Shown one piece after another: positions 50,097 through 57,297 of a DNA stretch of 64,000 nt; position 1 is the stretch's first letter; each line of letters starts with the position of its first letter. A program made the position numbers and the translations under genes. The notes beneath the pieces are model-generated. The model saw nothing but the letters and a program-made list of their open reading frames with translations, was not told where the DNA came from and did no database searches. This DNA is from Cupriavidus numazuensis (GTDB taxonomy: Bacteria > Pseudomonadota > Gammaproteobacteria > Burkholderiales > Burkholderiaceae): the NCBI RefSeq assembly GCF_905397435.1, contig NZ_CAJPVI010000025.1:60413-124412 (forward strand), written 5' to 3'.

Positions 50097-51125
50097 TTAT
50101 CCAGTTGGGTCGTCGCGAATTACGCAACGGAAGCCCAGATGGCAGGTGGACGTATCGACTGGCTGCGGCATTCGCGCCGCGGGTCGGTAACGCCTGCAGT
50201 AGTTCGGCGCACAGAGGTAGGACCCGCCTTTCATTACCTTGCGCGGGATTGCAATCTGCGGTGTGCGGGGATCGACGCTGGCTTCCCGGTTGCCGCCACG
50301 CGGGTTGTCCAGCGTGCAGCAGGCCTTCACGATCTGGCCGTGGTCCTGGTACCAGTCGGTAGTCCACTCCCACACGTTACCGGCCATGTTGTACAACCCG
50401 TACCCGTTCGCGGCGAACGCGCCTACCGGCGCGGTCCACTCGTAGCCGTCCTCCTGCAGGTTCTGCCAGGGAAACTCGCCTTGCCAGGTATTGGCCATGT
50501 GCTTGCCACCCGGTGCAAACTCATTTCCCCACACGAACTCCGCGCCGTCGAGGCCGCCGCGTGCGGCGAATTCCCACTCGGCCTCGGTCGGCAGTTCCTT
50601 GCCGGCCCATGCCGCATACGCCATGGCGTCTTCATAGGCCACATGCACCACGGGATGGTCCCAAAGACCTTTGAGCGAGCTGGCCGGCCCGCGCGGATGA
50701 CGCCAGTCGGCGCCGGCGGTATAGACCCACCAGTTGTAGTGGTCGCGCAGGCCGACACGATGGGGCGCCTTGGCGAACATCACGGACGATGGCGCCAGCA
50801 TGTCCGGCAACGCGCCCGGATAGTCCTCAGGGTTGGCCGGACGCTCGGCCAGCGTCACGTAGCCCGTGGCTTCCACGAAGCGTTGGAACTCGGCATTCGT
50901 CACGGTATGCCGGTCCATCCAGTATGCGCGGACACAGACCTTGTGCGCCGGCGCCTCCTCGGGATAGTGGCAGTCCGAACCCATGAGGAATGTGCCGCCG
51001 GGGATTCTCGCCATGCCGGCGGTTCGGGCGGCGCCATCGGGGAGGGCGCTGTCCAGGTCGCGACCTTCGCTAAGCAATCTTTGAGACATACGTTGTCCGG
51101 TGACATCGCCCTGCGCAGAGGGCAT
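50097..51125 (-). CDS. Formylglycine-generating enzyme (SUMF1-type)
   Basis: A 342-residue enzyme that converts the sulfatase cysteine to formylglycine. Motifs: MARIPGGTFLMGSD, YWMDRHTVTNAEFQRF, PVVHVAYEDAMAYAAWAGKELPTE and the active-site block GGSYLCAPNYCRRYRPAAR with two cysteines four residues apart. Its ATG overlaps the upstream membrane protein stop as TGATG; an internal ATG at 51089 is a less likely start. No signal peptide is present, so it modifies the enzyme in the cytoplasm. Confidence 0.95.
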   Translation of the reverse strand: MPSAQGDVTGQRMSQRLLSEGRDLDSALPDGAARTAGMARIPGGTFLMGSDCHYPEEAPAHKVCVRAYWMDRHTVTNAEFQRFVEATGYVTLAERPANPEDYPGALPDMLAPSSVMFAKAPHRVGLRDHYNWWVYTAGADWRHPRGPASSLKGLWDHPVVHVAYEDAMAYAAWAGKELPTEAEWEFAARGGLDGAEFVWGNEFAPGGKHMANTWQGEFPWQNLQEDGYEWTAPVGAFAANGYGLYNMAGNVWEWTTDWYQDHGQIVKACCTLDNPRGGNREASVDPRTPQIAIPRKVMKGGSYLCAPNYCRRYRPAARMPQPVDTSTCHLGFRCVIRDDPTG

Positions 51126-52360
51126 CAGACCAGCGTGCCGAGCACCTTCATCAGCAGGTCTTTGACGGGCACCTGGATGGCGGCCACCAGCAGCATTGGC
51201 ACCACTACCGGCAGCACGATCATGGCGAGGCCGCGCTTGCCCAGCGGCAGGCCGCGCATGCCGGCGACCGCTCCGTACAAACCAACCATATCGGCGACGG
51301 GGCCCAGTTCCGGCGCGTCAAGAACCGGGGGCTCTCCGACCTGCTTGCCAAGAATCCATTTCTCGCGCACCAGCCGTCCGTGCCGCCCCGCCAACACGCC
51401 GTACTCGAGTTCTGCCTCCCGCTTGGCATGACCCAGCGCCCGGACAAAGGACAGGTAGGGCAGCGCGAAGACGACGACCAGCAGGATGGCCGCCGCCACC
51501 ATCTCGGCGCGCAGTGCCGTGATCTCGACGCCGTGGTAGATCACGCTGTGGGCCCATGACGCCGACAGCACGGCGGAGTGCGCCAGCAGCACCGGGCTGA
51601 ACACCACGGCAAAGCGCTCGACGAAGGCGAGTCCCCCGGCGCGGTCCGGGTGTGTGGGCACCAGCGACAGCGGCAAGCCGCTCACCCGCCAGAACAGGAT
51701 GGCCAGCAGGACCAGGCGCCAGACCCAGGTCAGGATCAGGCAGACATAGAGGGGCCGCACCACCAGCAGGTACCACCAACCGCCGAATCCCAGCCTTAGC
51801 CCTGCAGGCGCGTCACTGGCGGCCCACGCGACTTCATGGATGTCTTGCCGGAAAGAATCGATGGTGCTTAGGGCAAAGGCGACGCCAAGGATCACGATCC
51901 AGGGCAGCCACCGGTCCCGCAGCACGAGGATGTTGCTGAGAATCTGCCTGAAGCGATCCCGGCAATCCGCCGGCACCAGGCCGGATGTGACGAAGTACGG
52001 AATCAGCTTTGGCATCACGCCCTGCGCCAGGGCTTCCGCGACCAGCAACAGGGGAATCGCAACCAGACACCGCACATGAATGCCGTAGTGGCTGAGCAGC
52101 GGTTCCTGGACGGCACCGGCCAGCGCACGATGGTTCAGCGCGGCCCAGATCGCCATCGGCAGCCACGCTACCAGCGGCAGGATGACAAGGCGGCGGCCAA
52201 TACCGAGGCCCTTCGCCGGAATCAGCCCGATGCGCCGCTGCAGGCGATAGGCCGCGTCGCCACTGACCAGCGAGAGGCTCGCACCGTCGTCCACTGCCGC
52301 CGATTCACCATCCGTCGTCAGGCCAGGTGTCACGGACGGCACTCCCGGTTCTGCGGGCAT
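51125..52360 (-). CDS. Uncharacterised integral membrane protein
   Basis: A 411-residue protein with about eight transmembrane segments (residues 60-385), with RRLVILPLVAWLPMAIWAALN, a central WWYLLVVRPLYVCLILTWVWRL block and a C-terminal LAMIVLPVVVPMLLVAAIQ. No family recognised. The gene is translationally coupled to the formylglycine-generating enzyme. The ATG 52360 has AAGGAG 8 bases upstream; a start at 52570 would overlap the terminator at 52556. Confidence 0.85.
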   Translation of the reverse strand: MPAEPGVPSVTPGLTTDGESAAVDDGASLSLVSGDAAYRLQRRIGLIPAKGLGIGRRLVILPLVAWLPMAIWAALNHRALAGAVQEPLLSHYGIHVRCLVAIPLLLVAEALAQGVMPKLIPYFVTSGLVPADCRDRFRQILSNILVLRDRWLPWIVILGVAFALSTIDSFRQDIHEVAWAASDAPAGLRLGFGGWWYLLVVRPLYVCLILTWVWRLVLLAILFWRVSGLPLSLVPTHPDRAGGLAFVERFAVVFSPVLLAHSAVLSASWAHSVIYHGVEITALRAEMVAAAILLVVVFALPYLSFVRALGHAKREAELEYGVLAGRHGRLVREKWILGKQVGEPPVLDAPELGPVADMVGLYGAVAGMRGLPLGKRGLAMIVLPVVVPMLLVAAIQVPVKDLLMKVLGTLV

Positions 52361-52555
52361 CACTCTGACTCCTTGGCGAGACGACCGACAGGCCCGTCGC
52401 GAACCGGATTCCAGATATCGTCCAGCATAGTGCGACGGACAAGGTTGCTCAATGAATCGAGCGCGGTATGTGCCGGCGCGAACCGACATGACTACGCCGG
52501 TGAAACAGCGGCGCCAGCCAAGAGCCATCACCCCTGCATTCGGTGATGAACCAAC

Positions 52556-52580
52556 AAAAAAGCACCTCATACAGGTGCTT
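52556..52580 (-). terminator. Rho-independent terminator, minus strand
   Basis: Reading the minus strand: AAGCACCT, loop GTATG, AGGTGCTT, then a T-run (52556-52560 plus stem). It ends the transcript starting near 52730 and is the strongest terminator in the window. Confidence 0.85.
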
Positions 52581-52680
52581 GGGGCTCAGCCGTCGAGGGA
52601 TGCATCCGAACCGGGTCAGCTGATCCGGTTCGGATGTGCAGGTATTCAGCCTGCACGATCACGTTCCATCTATGAAGCAT
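52567..52680 (-). CDS. Possible 37-residue small protein inside the small-RNA unit
   Basis: ATG 52680 to TGA 52567 reads MLHRWNVIVQAEYLHIRTGS and onwards. No good ribosome site is near: GAAGG lies about 20 bases upstream. The stop lies in the loop of the terminator. Structure conservation versus codon conservation would decide between RNA and protein roles. Confidence 0.25.
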   Translation of the reverse strand: MLHRWNVIVQAEYLHIRTGSADPVRMHPSTAEPQAPV

Positions 52681-52736
52681 GATCGTTTTTCTGACTTACC
52701 TTCGCCTTGCTACAGCGTGTCTCAGTCAGCGTTTGA

Positions 52737-52764
52737 AGTATAGGACAGCTGGCGAGCGGGTCAA
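52737..52764 (-). promoter_or_regulatory. Strong sigma-70 promoter of the small-RNA unit
   Basis: On the minus strand TTGACC (52759-52764), a 16-base spacer and TATACT (52737-52742). It is one of the closest to consensus in the window. Start is near 52730. Confidence 0.75.
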
Positions 52765-52874
52765 CCCGAACCCGAGCTCCGTCATGCGATATCGGCGAGC
52801 GCCCGAGTTCGAGAGATCTGACCGCCGGTTCCACTAGCTCGAAATAAGACCAACAAGAAAGGCGATGCTGTGGA

Positions 52875-53054
52875 CTAACGGCCTCGCTTGGTGGCTGCTC
52901 TTTGAGCCCTGGCTGCGAAGCCTCCTTTGGGCACGCCGCCGCCGCTCGCCCTGGCAGTCGCGGACTGGATGCGTGACGCCGCCGATTGCGTCATCGGTGT
53001 GCCGGGAGCGGAGGACTTTTTCGGCGCGGTCGAGTGGTGCATGGAACTCTTCAT
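52875..53054 (-). CDS. Small SMP-like protein (59 aa)
   Basis: The C-terminal half reads MTQSAASRIQSATARASGGG and VPKGGFAARAQRAATK. This AAxRIQSATA...GGxVxKGxFAARAQxAAxK pattern is like the short seed-maturation-protein-type repeat found in small bacterial proteins. The ATG at 53054 has GGAGG 5 bases upstream. It is hydrophilic, Lys/Ala/Ser-rich, with no membrane segment. A role in stress or nucleic acid binding is possible but not shown. Confidence 0.7.
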   Translation of the reverse strand: MKSSMHHSTAPKKSSAPGTPMTQSAASRIQSATARASGGGVPKGGFAARAQRAATKRGR

Positions 53055-53391
53055 GTCGGCCTCCATGGTTTCAGTGCTGGCCGCATCGACTGGTGCGGCC
53101 GTTGATGCAAGGGGCGAGAGCCCCCATCGCATTGGACGGCCGAGCGCTGTTCGAGTTTCGAGGTGGGGACGCTCGTCGCCCGCTATGCAAGTTGCCTTAG
53201 TCGGGCAGACGTAGGGTCAAGCATGCCGGCTCGCTCGACGAGGGTGGGTGCCAATCAAGGAAAACTACAAGCGCAATTCCCCGCTTGCGACCGTATAGTC
53301 TGGCAAGGGCTTCGCGGCGCGCCGATCCATGAGGAATCGGCATGAATGCGGACACGTCCTGCATGAATGAAGCCATACCAGCGGAGGGGCG
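53055..53391. other. 337-base gap upstream of the histidine kinase
   Basis: No gene recognised. A half-site CCTTAGTC at about 53193 resembles half of the palindrome after the response regulator (55122-55143). TATAGT near 53297 could be a -10 but has no good -35. Confidence 0.4.
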
Positions 53392-54453
53392 GTGAACATC
53401 GACGAGGGACTGCAGCGGACCATACTGAACAACATTCCGGACCAGGCCTGGCTGAAGGATCGGCACTCGCGGTACATCCTGGTCAACGATGCGTTCATGG
53501 CGGCGTGCGGCCGGCCGGAACACGAGATACTGGGACGCACACCGGACCAGGTATGGTCGACGGAGTGGGGAAAGGTGTACCTTCGCACTGATGAGGCCGT
53601 CGTTTCGAGCGGCGTGCAGAGCCACTACGAGGAAAGCAGGCGCGGCGCGGACGGCACGCTGCGCTGGTTCGACACCATCAAGACGCCGATTCGCGGCGCG
53701 GACGGCACTGTCGTCGGCACCGTCGGTATCTCGCGCGACATCAGCGACCGTCGGCGGGTGCAGGAGGAACTGCTGGCATCGCGCGCGCAGCTGCGCGAGC
53801 TGTCGGCCTACCTGCAGTCGGTGCGCGAGGCGGAACGCACGCGCATCTCGCGCGAACTGCACGATGAACTGGGCCAGTCCCTGACGGCGCTGCGCCTCGG
53901 CCTCAATTTCCTCGAGATGCATCCGCCGACAGCCAGCGAAACCACCTGGCGCGAGCATGTGCGCAGACTGAAAGACATCGCCGATTCCACGGTGGACGCC
54001 GTGCAGCGAATTGCCGCGGACCTGCGCCCGCCCATGCTCGACGAGCTCGGCCTGGCCGCCGCTATCGAGTGGCTCGCCGAATCGTTTGCCGAACGCAGTG
54101 GCCTGCAGTGCAAGCTGCAACTGCCGGCGCGCAGCCGGGACTTCGGCGCGGAGGTCAGTACCGGCGTGTTCCGCATCGTCCAGGAGGCGCTGACGAATGC
54201 GTGCCGCCACGGCCATGCCACCGAGGTGCAAGTGACGCTCGCTGAAAGCGCGGGTTTGCTGACCCTGGCAATCACCGATAACGGCTGCGGCATCGACGCC
54301 CGCGAGGGCTCCCGCCGCCGCAGCCTCGGCCTGCTCGGGATGCGCGAGCGCGCGCTGATGCTCGGCGGGCGCCTGACGGTCTTCAGCGAGGCAGGCAGCG
54401 GCACCCGCGTCGAGGCCGAGATCCCCGTTGCGGGCGACGACAAGGAAGACTGA
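53392..54453 (+). CDS. PAS-domain sensor histidine kinase (HisKA_3/NarX type)
   Basis: A 353-residue soluble kinase. One PAS domain with PAC region (about residues 8-125: IPDQAWLKDRHSRYILVNDAF, GISRDISDRRR) is followed by the dimerisation helix with phospho-His157 in RISRELHDELGQSLTALR. The ATPase domain has FRIVQEALTNACRHGHA and ITDNGCGI, with SLGLLGMRERALMLGG. No transmembrane segments, so it senses an internal or diffusible signal. It starts at GTG with GGAGGGG upstream and is 4 bases from the regulator gene. Confidence 0.93.
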   Translation: MNIDEGLQRTILNNIPDQAWLKDRHSRYILVNDAFMAACGRPEHEILGRTPDQVWSTEWGKVYLRTDEAVVSSGVQSHYEESRRGADGTLRWFDTIKTPIRGADGTVVGTVGISRDISDRRRVQEELLASRAQLRELSAYLQSVREAERTRISRELHDELGQSLTALRLGLNFLEMHPPTASETTWREHVRRLKDIADSTVDAVQRIAADLRPPMLDELGLAAAIEWLAESFAERSGLQCKLQLPARSRDFGAEVSTGVFRIVQEALTNACRHGHATEVQVTLAESAGLLTLAITDNGCGIDAREGSRRRSLGLLGMRERALMLGGRLTVFSEAGSGTRVEAEIPVAGDDKED

Positions 54454-54457
54454 CGCC

Positions 54458-55111
54458 ATGATCCGGATCCTGATTGCCGACGACCACGCGATCATTCGTG
54501 ATGGGCTGAAGCAGATCTTCTCCGCCGTGCCCGAGATGCAGGTCGTGGCCGAAGCCGTGGACGGCACGGACGTTCTTGCCCGGCTGCGCACGACGGCGAT
54601 AGACGTGCTGCTGCTGGACATGTCGATGCCAGGGAAGAGCGGCATCGCGCTGATCCAGCAAGTCCGCGCGAGTCTCCCGGCCTTGCCGATCCTGGTGCTG
54701 AGCATGTACCGGGAGTCGCAATATGCGGTACAGGCCATCCGCGCCGGCGCTGCCGGCTACCTCACCAAGAATGCCGAAGCCGAGCAACTTGTCGGCGCGA
54801 TCCGCAAGGTTGCGCAGGGCGGTACGGTCGTGTCGGCACAGATTGCCGAAAAGCTTGTCCGGCAGGCACAGCAGCCGGAAGCCGCGTCACCGCACGCGAG
54901 CCTGACGGCGCGCGAATTCCAGATCTTCCAGATGCTGGTGGAGGGCAGCGGCATCAACGAGATCGCGAATGCGCTGTCGCTGAGCAACAAGACGGTCAGC
55001 ACACACAAGGCCAACATCCTGCACAAGATGGACATTGCGTCCACGGCGGGCCTTGTGCACTACGCGATCCGCCACGGGTTAATCGGCGAGGCCGCCAGCG
55101 GCGACCTGTGA
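54458..55111 (+). CDS. NarL/FixJ-family response regulator
   Basis: A 217-residue regulator. Receiver domain with acidic pocket ILIADDH, phospho-Asp54 in LLLDMSMPG and Lys in GYLTKNAEA. The LuxR-type DNA-binding domain is LTAREFQIFQMLVEGSGINEIANALSLSNKTVSTHKANIL. It is paired with the PAS kinase just upstream. A 22-bp palindrome starts 11 bases after the stop and may be its site. Confidence 0.93.
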   Translation: MIRILIADDHAIIRDGLKQIFSAVPEMQVVAEAVDGTDVLARLRTTAIDVLLLDMSMPGKSGIALIQQVRASLPALPILVLSMYRESQYAVQAIRAGAAGYLTKNAEAEQLVGAIRKVAQGGTVVSAQIAEKLVRQAQQPEAASPHASLTAREFQIFQMLVEGSGINEIANALSLSNKTVSTHKANILHKMDIASTAGLVHYAIRHGLIGEAASGDL

Positions 55112-55121
55112 GCCGTCGCCG

Positions 55122-55143
55122 CGTCTAAGGAAATCCTTAGACG
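55122..55143. promoter_or_regulatory. 22-bp perfect palindrome after the response regulator
   Basis: CGTCTAAGGA-AA-TCCTTAGACG has 10-bp arms. There is no T-run on either strand, so a regulator site is likelier than a terminator. It is about 210 bases upstream of the next gene and could be bound by the adjacent NarL-type regulator or act on the 55112-55351 gap, which otherwise shows no clear promoter. Confidence 0.5.
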
Positions 55144-55351
55144 AAAACCAGCCGATCCCGATGCAACCGGCGGGCTTTGCCACCTACGCTTGGATCAACG
55201 CAGCACCCGTCATCCGCGTCCGGCAATGACCCTGTCCCACGCCGCATTCCGGCACCGGGGTCCGTGCCAGGCCGCCGCACGGGCGCCGCGCCGCCCGCGG
55301 AGCTGGCGGGCCTGTACGTCATACATAAATCCAGACCAAGGAGACCCAGTC

Positions 55352-56632
55352 ATGCAGACAGATCTGCTGATACGGAACGCGTGCGTCCGCGACGACGACC
55401 CGCTGACCGATATCGCCATCACGGACGGAAAGATCGTTGCCATCGAGCCTGGCATCGAGGTGCAGGCGGACGAGGTGATCGACGCCGGCGGCCGCGCGGT
55501 GATTCCGGGACTGATCGAGGCCCACCTGCATCTCGACAAGGCGCTGTTGCACCGGCGCCTGCCCGCGCGCTTCGGCACGCTCGACGAGGCGATCCGCGTC
55601 ACCGGCATCCTGAAGGGCAAGCAGGAGCGCAACGACGTGCTGGACCGTTCGCGCCAGGTGCTCGACATGGCGGTGAAGCACGGTACGGTGGCAGTACGCG
55701 CGCATCCGGACGTCGACCTGATCCAGGGCCTGATCGGCGTGGAGACGCTGCTGGAGCTGAAGCAGGAGTACGACGACCTGCTCGACCTGCAGATCGTGGC
55801 CTTTCCGCAAGAGGGCATCCTGAAGTCGGGGGGCACCTACGCGCTGATGACCGAGGCGATGCAGCTCGGCGCCGACGTGGTGGGCGGCTGCCCGTACAAC
55901 GAGCTGACCTGGGCGGACACCACGCGGCATATCGACATGGTGTTTGAACTGGCCCAGCGCTTCGACGCGCCGGTGGACATGCATGCCGATTTCGCCGACG
56001 ACACCAGCGACCAGCGCTTCGCGGCTGTCTCATACATTGCGAAGAAGACCATCGAGACCGGCTACCAGGGCAAGGTCGCGCTCGGGCACGTAACGAGCCT
56101 CGGCGCGCTTGACCCCGACGAACTGGCGCCGGTGGCCGAGTCGCTGCGCGAAGCAGGCATCAGCATCGTCACGCTGCCGGCCACCGATCTTTACCTCGGC
56201 GGACGCAAGGACCGCCAGAACCCGCGGCGCGGTCTGACGCCGGTCAAGGCGCTGCACACCGCCGGCGTCAACGTGGCCTATTCGTCGAACAATGTCCGCA
56301 ACGCCTTCACGCCGTTCGGCAAGGCCGACATGCTGCAGGTCGGCAACATGCTTGCGCACGTGGCGCAGTTCGGTGTGCCCGAGCACCAGCTCGCGGTGCT
56401 GGAGATGGGGACGTACAACGCTGCCCGCGCGATCGGGCTCGAGAAGCGGTACGGCATCGCGGTGGGGCGGCAGGCTGACCTGGTCATTCTCGATACCTTC
56501 CGCGTGGCCGACGCATTGCTCGACATCCCGCCGCGGCTGTGGGTCGTCAAGCGCGGCAGGGTCACCGTCGTTACCGAGCATCGCTGCAAGATCCATGGCC
56601 GCAGCCCGCGCCATGCGTGCTGCCCGCACTGA
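55352..56632 (+). CDS. Cytosine-deaminase-like amidohydrolase
   Basis: A 426-residue TIM-barrel hydrolase. HxH metal motif in VIPGLIEAHLHLDKALLH; later His in VDMHADFADD and KVALGHVTSLG. The usual catalytic/metal Asp motif (DNxxDPF) reads SSNNVRNAFTPFGKAD, with Asn where Asp normally sits. Residues near the C-terminus (GRQADLVILDTFRVADAL) are typical. AAGGAG precedes ATG 55352. Substrate probably an N-acyl or cyclic imino compound. The downstream DUF1097 gene may be a transporter for it. Confidence 0.87.
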   Translation: MQTDLLIRNACVRDDDPLTDIAITDGKIVAIEPGIEVQADEVIDAGGRAVIPGLIEAHLHLDKALLHRRLPARFGTLDEAIRVTGILKGKQERNDVLDRSRQVLDMAVKHGTVAVRAHPDVDLIQGLIGVETLLELKQEYDDLLDLQIVAFPQEGILKSGGTYALMTEAMQLGADVVGGCPYNELTWADTTRHIDMVFELAQRFDAPVDMHADFADDTSDQRFAAVSYIAKKTIETGYQGKVALGHVTSLGALDPDELAPVAESLREAGISIVTLPATDLYLGGRKDRQNPRRGLTPVKALHTAGVNVAYSSNNVRNAFTPFGKADMLQVGNMLAHVAQFGVPEHQLAVLEMGTYNAARAIGLEKRYGIAVGRQADLVILDTFRVADALLDIPPRLWVVKRGRVTVVTEHRCKIHGRSPRHACCPH

Positions 56633-56658
56633 TGCATTGCCACCCCGAGGAGACCACC

Positions 56659-57192
56659 ATGAAGAAGCTGCCTGCCGAAGTCGTTGCGTCGCTGCTTGCC
56701 ATCACCACCGTCCTCATTGCCTTGCCGCCATACCATCTGCCGCCCTGGGCAATCTTTATCAGCTGGGCGGCCACCTTCGCCATGGGCGGGCCAACGCCCG
56801 AGAACCTGAGGAAGATCTGGCCGACGCTGCCTGTCGGGTCGCTGTTCGCGTTTCTGATCGTGCTTTGCTTCAGGCAGGCGTCGACACAGTTCACCGGCGC
56901 GTCGTTCATCGTCGCGCAGATGGTGATCCTGTTCTGCCTGAATGGCAGCATGATGTTCCTCGCCCGCGTATTCCCGGCGCTGAGCTTCATTCCCGGCATG
57001 TTCTTCGGCTTCGCCTCGTACTTCGCGACGTTGTTCGGCGGATTCGGTCCCGTGCCGCATGACCCGGTCGCAGCGCTCGGTGCGGTGATTGCCATGAACG
57101 CTCTCGGACCGGCATACGCCTGGCTCAAGGAGCGCTACTCGGCACCGGAAGGCGCGAAGAAGCCGTGGCAGGGGTGGCAGCAGGAAGCGTGA
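56659..57192 (+). CDS. DUF1097 membrane protein
   Basis: A 177-residue protein with five or six transmembrane segments (VVASLLAITTVLIALPPYHL, FAFLIVLCFR, FIVAQMVILFCLNGSMM, FFGFASYFATLFGGF). The family is uncharacterised; a YcdZ-like inner membrane protein is a member. CGAGGAG lies 8 bases before the ATG. It sits 26 bases after the amidohydrolase stop and is likely cotranscribed. Confidence 0.82.
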   Translation: MKKLPAEVVASLLAITTVLIALPPYHLPPWAIFISWAATFAMGGPTPENLRKIWPTLPVGSLFAFLIVLCFRQASTQFTGASFIVAQMVILFCLNGSMMFLARVFPALSFIPGMFFGFASYFATLFGGFGPVPHDPVAALGAVIAMNALGPAYAWLKERYSAPEGAKKPWQGWQQEA

Positions 57193-57297
57193 GCCCTTGC
57201 ACCAGCACGGACCCTTCACACATTGAGGTCGCCGCACGGCAAGGAGGCGGGCGGCGATTCCTCACGAACTATCACTATCCTTGCACGGGGAAGATTC

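Larger units (their letters stand above)
52556..52730 (-). ncRNA. Candidate structured small RNA (about 175 nt) with its own promoter and terminator
   Basis: A strong promoter and a strong terminator bracket a 175-base unit with nested hairpins: CTGACT/AGTCAG (52691-52729), CGATCA/TGATCG (52656-52685), GTGCAGG/CCTGCAC (52636-52656), and a 34-bp interrupted palindrome with 12-bp arms CATCCGAACCGG (52603-52636). No known family (6S, 4.5S, tmRNA, RNase P) fits. It also contains a possible 37-codon frame (52567-52680), so it may be a messenger or dual-function RNA. Confidence 0.65.

Noticed and set aside
48387..51431. 1014-codon plus-strand frame opposite sulfatase and formylglycine-generating enzyme
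   Set aside because: Antisense of two confident genes; arginine/histidine-rich shadow.
52540..52740. tRNA, tmRNA, 6S or SRP RNA in the structured region
   Set aside because: No cloverleaf, no CCA end, no tmRNA tag frame and no SRP GGAA/GNAR loop pattern; hairpin order fits none of these.
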